64,000 nt of DNA, taken from contig SCFE01000115.1 of the NCBI GenBank assembly GCA_004352715.1, forward strand, positions 922,830 through 986,829. Reading direction: 5' to 3'. Of this stretch, positions 57,430 through 64,000 are shown piece after piece (within the stretch, counting starts at the first letter, position 1; the number at the start of each line of letters is the position of its first letter). Under the pieces are notes generated by a model. It was not told the DNA's origin. It saw nothing but the letters and a program-made list of their open reading frames with translations, and ran no database searches. Made by a program: the position numbers and the translations under genes. Source of the stretch: Hofstenia miamia (lineage: Eukaryota > Xenacoelomorpha > Acoela).

Positions 57430-57640
57430 AAGTGAGGTAAATTTTTGTAACCCACCCCAGAGACTTTATTCCCTGCCAAATTTCCACGTGTTGACCTCTG
57501 CCCCATATTGCCCCAAGCTTTATGTTCTGCAGCCCCAAATTGCCCCACTCAAAAAATTCTCGCTCCAAAAACTACTTGGATATTTTATTGCCCTATATTT
57601 GTTCGATGACAATTTTCATAGCACTGCACCACACCACCAC
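57430..57640 (-). repeat. Diverged relative of the foldback core
   Basis: Read on the minus strand, this region follows the core of 49144-49899: 'aacaaatat-gggcaa', then 'gtagttttggagc', 'gaacataaa-c', 'atggggcagaggtcaaca' and 'ggcagg'. Substitutions and small indels are many, but the word order is kept for about 150 bp. I see no AGGTA arms here, so it may be a truncated copy. Confidence 0.65.
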
Positions 57641-57782
57641 TGCCAAAAATTTTGAATCCGTACTACCTAGAAGATACAAAATCATTTTTTCAATTACCAT
57701 CTCTATTATTACTGCCAATAAGAATCTAATAACAATATATATTAATCTTTATTATTAACAAGAGTGTTGCATATATATTTGC

Positions 57783-57800
<18 letters not shown>

Positions 57801-57836
<36 letters not shown>

Positions 57837-59535
57837 TGAATTTTCATTAATAGTGTTATAACTCTCAATATCCCGGGAATTCCCCAGTTTCGTAATAGGC
57901 TTGGAGATTGTTTGAGAATGTGGACAAAATGGTTAGTGAAGATACAATAGGGTGATTGGGGCTACTGTATGGATTTTAGTTCCTGATATAAATATTGCAT
58001 AATGATTTGATACTTAGACCCAAAAAATTAAAATATCGGGAATATTTTAAGAAGTAAATTTCTATATTAAATGGATGTCCTTCTTTACTAAATAATATCT
58101 GGAATACGTCTGGAATAATTAAGGTATACATTTGATTTGTTTTTCAATTTTAAATAAAGTTTCATTTCACACTCTATGCAAGTCGGTTTCCAATTCAATT
58201 ATTTAAAGAGAGGTTTCTTGACATCGCGAATCGGTTAATTATTTAGTCAAGTGCTTCTTGCATTCATTGCAATGGCTCATAACATAGCCTGATCTTAAAA
58301 TTCAATTGGGTTAATTATCTTTCAAAAAAGAGTTTATTACTACAATATGCTAAATTTGAAACGCAGCCGTATATAATAGTAAACATTTAAACATTAAAAA
58401 AGAAAATATGTCACATTAAACTCAAATATACATTTAAAAGCTAAACCTTTGCGATAATATACACACAAAGAAATGATCAATAGGGCGATTCAAATTGGCC
58501 CGAATACAGCCTATTTTTGACCTAATTAATTCAAAATAATGATTTATTTTGACTTAAAGAGGTTGAAAAAGTGAATTATATCAAAATGACAATGGTTAGA
58601 GTGAAAAATAAAATATTTTGGCAAATTTTCGAACAGAAAATTTCTATCTTTACAAAGGAACTTCCTCAAGAGTGAGAAACTTCTCTCAAAAGGGCATGTT
58701 GTGACCATGCAATATTGGATTTGGCAAATTTTAGAGAACAACTGCCTTCTCTTGTGTAGTTTCTGATGTCTTGCCCGCGAATTTGTCCTCTTATATAATC
58801 ATGAAGAACAGATTTGTCTTCTTTGAAATCAAAATTCTGAATGTCATTTTATGCCTGCATAATAGAATATTTTGTGGATTCTACTTTTTACTTGAGTCTA
58901 ATGACTAAAAAGCGCCGAGCATATAAACAACAATAATTGCATTGCATTATTGAAATAAAAACTTTCAATTTATGTATAATTTTTAAGAAGGACAAATTTT
59001 GACTATATTTCGAAAACACGACAATTTTGATTTTATTTTGGCAGTAGTTACATTTTTGTCGCCCTAATGATAAATGCTAAATTTTAAAGAAAATTTTGCT
59101 GAATGTATGTTAAAGTTAAAATAGAGAGTATAAGTTTTCATCTAAAAAGCATTACAACATAAATCATGGTTAATTAGAAAAGCACATGATGCAAAATCTT
59201 GCATTCCTTTAGTTCTAATGCTAACAATTTAAGTGAGAAACATACACTCCTACTTAGAAGTGAAGATACTTCTGACATTTTAATAGGTTTTATAAAATTA
59301 TCGAATTTCATACAGAATTCATCGATTTGATTTTCATTATGAACACATTTTTTTCAACCCACAATGTAGTTTGTTATTTTGCATACGATTATATTCTAAG
59401 ATCAAGTTCTCTTTTAAATCCATATAAAATTGGCATAAAGTTTGCAATTATAATCTATCAGTGTAAAATTAAATGTATTTATATGTATTTATGTAAATTG
59501 AATATAATACAGCGTTTTTATTCTTAAATCTTTAG
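57801..59535 (+). other. ANKAR intron, nothing recognised
   Basis: AT-rich intron after the (TA)n tract and the duplicated block. Its ORFs lack splice support. Confidence 0.55.
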
Positions 59536-59681
59536 AACCCTCTCCAAGTCGAGCGGCAAGTGTCTCAAGTTTTGCAGATAGGAGTCTTGGCACAAAGTCT
59601 TATACACGAACTACCTTTAAAACTGACAAAGATACGCTGTCTTCATCATTAATTCCAAGCGAATTTGTAGCCACAAACTAG
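59536..59681 (+). CDS. ANKAR: ANKAR, probable terminal exon
   Basis: Acceptor AAATCTTTAG. In the best frame (two-base start) it reads PSPSRAASVSSFADRSLGTK, then YTRTTFKTDKDTLSSSLIPS and a short end before TAG at 59679-59681. AATAAA follows at 59695-59700. The Ser-rich tail is typical of a disordered C-terminus. The splice from 55840 is not in phase, so an intermediate exon may be missing or the earlier exon contains an error. Confidence 0.6.
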
Positions 59682-59694
59682 TCTTAATTTTTGT

Positions 59695-59700
59695 AATAAA
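59695..59700 (+). terminator. Polyadenylation signal AATAAA
   Basis: AATAAA 14 bp after the ANKAR stop codon. Confidence 0.6.
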
Positions 59701-60207
59701 TTTTTCACTGATATCAATGAAAAAGTAATGACTTTATCTTTAAGTGATTTTACTTAAATTCAACATTGACAATCAGTATGGTGTCAAGAGAGAGTTTTTT
59801 GTTCAGCATTCAGTAATATTTTTGTTTTTTTCATAGTAATTTTGTTTTTTGTAAAAAAAAATTTCAAAAATATTCTGCCTGATTATATACCAATCACTTC
59901 TCTTCAACGTATCCATCAAATTACTCGTTTTTCTGTCTGAATTTAACATTTAGGCCATAAAAACATTAAGCAAGTCCAATGCACTCTTCCTACACAAGGC
60001 ACATTGGATTATGAGGGGCGGTGCCGGTATTTTTTACCAATACACAGATTCTATTTGGGTTTTATATTCAGAAAAATACGGTATTCCTCAACTGAGATGT
60101 CCTCTCCAACATATAGTCCTGCCTAAGATCCTGTTGATGATGGTCTAGACAACATTTAACAGAATCTACATGCTTATTAATTCAAAATCAAATACAACAA
60201 TTTAATC
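59701..60207. other. Short intergenic region between convergent ANKAR and anoctamin genes
   Basis: Spacer of about 0.5 kb between the two 3' ends. No other gene seen. Confidence 0.6.
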
Positions 60208-60372
60208 TTAAACATTTACATTAATTTTTGGATTTTTTCTGGCTATGTTTGTGTTTTTAGGAAACAGCAACTGCTTTACTGCATGCGCTTGTTGCTGAAT
60301 TTTGATTTCCAAATATTCAGGTACATCAGGCACAAAGTGTCCCAACAGCACTCCAATTGTGATGACAATGTG
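60208..60372 (-). CDS. Anoctamin (TMEM16), terminal exon
   Basis: Minus-strand exon after acceptor TTTTTTTAG, phase 0. It encodes HIVITIGVLLGHFVPDVPEY, then LEIKIQQQAHAVKQLLFP and a basic tail ending in TAA at 60208-60210. This is the anoctamin C-terminus: last transmembrane helix, then (I/V)PD(V/I)P, then a Lys/Arg/Gln-rich cytoplasmic helix (vertebrate form: LIPDxPxxLxxxxxREK). Anoctamins are dimeric membrane Ca2+-activated chloride channels or lipid scramblases. The paralogue cannot be assigned from this tail. Confidence 0.9.
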   Translation of the reverse strand, partial: HIVITIGVLLGHFVPDVPEYLEIKIQQQAHAVKQLLFPKNTNIARKNPKINVNV

Positions 60373-62488
60373 CTAAAAAAACTTACTTTAACCAATTTAA
60401 TTTATATATTAATATAATTATAAGATAATGAAGTAATAAATTATGTGAAACTAGCAAAATAAGTAATATCTCTTACTAAATCTGTGATAATAGCATGTTT
60501 ACTAAGTCTATTTCGAATTACTATGTTTAAACCACTCTAACTTAGTTCTAACTTTTGTATCTGCATTGAGAAACGTTCCAATATAAAATGATTATCAAGT
60601 ATGTAACAGTTAATATGCAGTCGTGGCCAAACGTCTTACTTTTACAAGAATAAATGATTGTCATCGAATAGGGTTACATATACAAATTCATTTCAATATT
60701 CAATTTAACCCTAATTTAGCCAATGGGTCATACTTGCTTCGCACAAAAAAATCATTGTGGTGGAGATTAGGCAGTGTGTTGGAAATATTAACTTTAACAT
60801 GGCGAGTATAAATTTATTTCTTTCATGTCAGCTACAACAAATGGTATGTAGCTAGGACTGTAGTCACATAATTTGTAATTCTTCACTTATTGGATGAAAG
60901 AGAATAGATGAATAACCAACTGCTTATAGAACTAGTGCTTGTGGCCACGGCAATTTTCTTGGCCGTAGCCGGTCTTGCAAAATAAATTTTGATCTTAGCC
61001 AACTGCTGGCCGTAAGTCTTTGGCCGTTGTCTGTGCTTTTTACTACTACTAAGTGAAATACAGCAATTTTGAATGGAACGATTAAAACATGCTCATATTT
61101 GGAACAATTAAAGAAAACGGTCAAAGCGATTATACTTTAAAAGCAAAAATAAAAATAAAAATCATGGAAATAAATTGTTCATCATCATGTTATCATAAAT
61201 GAATCTTAGCCGTGATTTTGGCATCAAAACAAAATCGTTGGCCGCGGACGACTAACGGCTAAACCGTGGCTGCGGCCATCGCTACAGAATGCTACTTAGA
61301 ATTATGTAAATGCATTATTGATGCTTTTTTATATACAGTAAGTTATTTTGTGAATAAAAACCATTTTATTGTGAGGCTAAAAATCAAACTACCATGATAA
61401 CTCTTCATTGGGTCAAAAATGACCCAATTTAAATTATCGAAAGGTATACAAAAACAGCAGTAAAAATAATGTTCACAGGTTAAGTGAAGCAGATTTAGTT
61501 GCATAAACGAATGCTAATTAACATAAAATCCACTCAAAAGAGATGGCTGAATAAATTTTAATCCTAAAGACATATGGTTAGTAATTAAGTAAATTATATA
61601 TAAAAGTAAAGTTTTACGTGAGTATTTACAATGATATCCATTAGTTTTGGGGACTTTCTTTATGCAAGTTGGCATTGAGTAGACAAGTTTGGGCATACTC
61701 AAAGAATATTGCAGTACACCATACTTCAGGTTATCAATTTATTTAAGAATGTTCTCAAACATGTCGTTGGGATTGAGATGGTTTTAAAACTTCAATTCCT
61801 ACATTCGGAAGGCAATATTACACAACGTGCAAATATCTGAACCAATAGAAATGCATATAGAATAGAATATTGATCATAGTATTAATCTTCCAGCATGTTA
61901 GCTAGAAATAACATATTTGTTATAAAAAACCAACCAAGTTTGTAATTTGTGTTACACTTATACATAGGGATATTCTAAGGAAGTAAGGTTGACAACAAAA
62001 GATTAGATCAATTGGTAGCTTGACAAATATTATTTGACGTTTCTGGGGCACTGAAATTACTCGAAGAGTTTTTCATATTCCTGTTTATTTAATGCCAACA
62101 TGCATAGAGGAAGTCCATAAACTATTACATATCGTTGTAAACACTGCGCTAATATTTCTTAATATATTTTGTTACTTAATTACATAATAAATTTCTGTAT
62201 AATGAGTATTCCAATGATTTTTGGGATGTAGCCCTATTGTCAGTTTAAAATCCTGTATTTTTGTAAAGTTCAACAGATTTTTTACCACGACTGTACATAT
62301 ATTAGCATATTGATCATTTCTGTTAAACGTTTCTACGTATAAAAAGAGAATTGCAATTGATCATTTCTGTTAAATGTTTCTACGTATAAAAAGAGAATTG
62401 CAATTCTATTTATTTACTTCTTTGGAATTGTGTATTTTGTCATTATCGGTGCAATACATTTGATAATCTGTTAAATGAATACACTAAC
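60373..62488 (-). other. Anoctamin last intron
   Basis: 2.1 kb AT-rich intron. The interval 60935-61290 is unusual for repeated 'ggccgtggc / ggccgcgg / tagccgtg' words on a background of AT-rich DNA. A palindrome TGGGTCA-AAAA-TGACCCA lies at about 61409-61426. No exon seen. Confidence 0.5.
62311..62404. repeat. 47-bp tandem duplication
   Basis: The unit beginning 'tgatcatttctgttaaacgt' occurs at 62311-62357 and 62358-62404 with one difference (C to T in 'aaacgt/aaatgt'). Confidence 0.95.
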
Positions 62489-62579
62489 CTCGAAAACTAT
62501 CATAAATATTAGTTTAGCTGCCATTAGTTGATAGAAATAGATTGTAAGATGCCCTTCTTCATCTCTATATCCCTGATAT
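62489..62579 (-). CDS. Anoctamin (TMEM16), penultimate exon
   Basis: Minus-strand exon with acceptor GCAACATTTAG and donor GTTAGT, one-base start, phase 0 end. It encodes YQGYRDEEGHLTIYFYQLMA then AKLIFMIVFE. This matches the conserved anoctamin block (C)RYxDYR...FxxxLAARLAFxIVFE just before the last membrane helix, and splices in phase to 60372 (FE|HIV). The reading frame continues upstream (to 62719), but that part is probably intron. No further exon is evident to 64000. Confidence 0.92.
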
Positions 62580-63904
62580 CTAAATGTTGCAAATAAATGT
62601 ATGAGTTCAACAATATGCTTATCATACGAACACACACTTTCATAATCAATATAATATGAAAGAAGATTGTCCCTGAGCTTGCCAATTGAGCTTGGTTTGG
62701 ATTTGGGAGGCTCTTTCATCTTTCTTTAAGGCTGCACTGGAATAGAGCCGATTTAACATCTAATATTTTGGCGTTTACTTTATGAGAAAATATTTGGGTT
62801 TGGGCTGGGTCTCATAAGCAAATTCAATGTGTACTGTGGGGCACAGTAATGATTGGCAGCTTTGACATTTTTACTAATCTAACGCGACGCCATATTTTGG
62901 ATAGCATTAAATTATCAATGTCTGATTAAAATAATTTTCATTATACATACATCTTAGACGTATCACCAGTAAGTAAGTCATCAAATAAACTGAAAGGTTT
63001 AAATTTTTGAAATTTGGTTAGACTGAAAGGAAATGTTAGTGACTTGTCCTTCTTCATCCGTTTAAACAAGACCAAAATGTTTTTAAAGACGAGCATTCCA
63101 CAAAGGTTATTACAATGCAGTGACTTTTAACTAGGAGTACAACTATTCTAATATAAAACTCAAAATGCTGGTGCAATTTTAAGAGTTTCATCTAACAATA
63201 TTTAAGCACTTTCAACTCGAGCTTTTGAAATTCTCTTTGAATTTGCTCTTCGGGAAGTGACAAACTATATTCAGTGAAATGTTATACAAAAATCATTGAA
63301 ATTTTATTTGTAGAATAACTCTTCTAAATCCAAAACTTACATACGAGCTTGCTTCTAGCATCTGCCCCTCCTGATTTTTATACGATTTCGCATCATTTGT
63401 GTTATTCGAGGACCATTAGCAAATAGCAAGATTATAACAAAAGATTACCGTTGGTCCGGGTCATCACATGAAAATGTAATAACCGACCTTTACCGACATC
63501 GGATCAATTTTATCAAGTTAGAATTTTATCGCTATTTTACAATATATTCTTCAAGAACATAATTAGATTTAAATAATAAACTCAAAGAAACATTCAACAT
63601 ATTTAGTGTTCCAGGTAAGGTACCTGTTAAAGAATGCAATGCATATTGATGGAGTTATTTTCTAGGAGGCAGTGCACAGGCCCATAAGATCGAAACTTAA
63701 TAATTATCAAAAATTAACATAAACTTGAATCTTCAAACAATAGATCTTAGCGTGCCAACCTAATATGATTTCCACTGTCAAGCCATATGCAAACTATTTA
63801 GACGTAACCAGCTCACCTATATCTGATAGTAACCGAAAAGGGTTAACCGTAACTGAAAACTGGCTAAGCGTAATCAACTGTTAGCCATGGTTATGGTCGC
63901 TTAG
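62580..63904. other. Anoctamin upstream intron, nothing recognised
   Basis: AT-rich. A minus stretch ending at a GTAAGT donor (about 63341-63407) has no acceptor and is not called. Confidence 0.5.
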
Positions 63905-64000
63905 AATTTAAAGCGCATGACCATTAAAACCGCAAAACACTTAATAATATTTACTATATTTACTATATATATACACACACACATATATATATATATATAT
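63905..64000. repeat. Inverted copy of 56333-56418 ending in (TA)n
   Basis: The sequence from 'atttaaagcgcatgaccatt' through 'tatatacacacacacatata' is the reverse complement of 56333-56418. The partner starts right after the N at 56332, so one of the two is probably a misplaced or flipped contig end. Confidence 0.85.

Larger units (their letters stand above)
56186..57972. repeat. 146-bp duplicated block next to (TA)n (56186-56331 and 57826-57972)
   Basis: Both copies begin 'tagacacactgaattttc' after a (TA)n tract and end 'ggggctactgtatgg'. Copy 1 ends at the N of 56332. The preceding segment 54387-54442 also recurs before copy 2, at 57746-57800. This looks like one locus represented by several overlapping contigs collapsed at (TA)n. 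Confidence 0.85.

Noticed and set aside
62580-62719. Extension of the anoctamin penultimate exon
   Set aside because: The frame stays open, but a good acceptor (GCAACATTTAG) lies at 62580-62590 and the extra residues do not fit the anoctamin block; it is treated as intron.
1-64000. CRISPR arrays, operons, bacterial promoters or ribosome-binding sites
   Set aside because: Spliced genes, eukaryotic transposons and microsatellites show that the DNA is animal nuclear; no spaced-repeat array was seen.

Overview
This window is metazoan nuclear DNA from a draft assembly. It is AT-rich, its short exons end in GT and begin after T-rich AG acceptors, and it is crowded with eukaryotic transposons. It contains N runs (23022-23504, 32883-33382, 37261-38260, 40043-41042, 44830-45172, 46405-46475, 47470-47490) and single Ns at contig joins (8402, 39178, 41865, 56332, 57028, 57293). 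Three animal genes can be named from their translations. The set suggests an invertebrate animal; I cannot resolve the lineage.

Gene layout. (1) 479-13824 (+): the last four exons of a DMXL/Rabconnectin-3 alpha gene (C-terminal WD40 repeats), with an 11.4 kb last intron. (2) Inside that intron, on the minus strand, are exons of an unrecognised gene (4281-9961). Their splice phases agree, but several are duplicated by tandem repeats or assembly redundancy. (3) 30846-59681 (+): an ANKAR gene (ankyrin plus armadillo repeats), the main gene of the window, with at least twelve exons. One probable 5' exon lies 16 kb upstream of the rest. (4) 56657-56879 (-): the last exon of another unrecognised gene in an ANKAR intron. 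(5) 60208-62579 (-): the last two exons of an anoctamin (TMEM16) gene, tail-to-tail with ANKAR. An orphan PAN-like terminal exon lies at 25739-25902 (-).

The 14-46 kb stretch is a transposon graveyard: Penelope-like elements (PLEs) with GIY-YIG endonuclease remnants, several LINE fragments (including an R2/R4-type LINE with a restriction-like endonuclease), a P-like DNA transposon, a Tc1 element and a mariner element. hAT-like and piggyBac-like MITEs and a large foldback element sit in ANKAR introns.

The most interesting signals are hammerhead-ribozyme-like cores at the ends of five PLE copies, a foldback family with AGGTA/TACCT arms and a G-rich core, the in-phase minus-strand gene inside DMXL, and a small contig at 57029-57292 whose exon would join in phase to the minus-strand exon next to it if the contig were flipped. 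Many duplications here end at single Ns or (TA)n tracts, so assembly artefact is a serious alternative for them.
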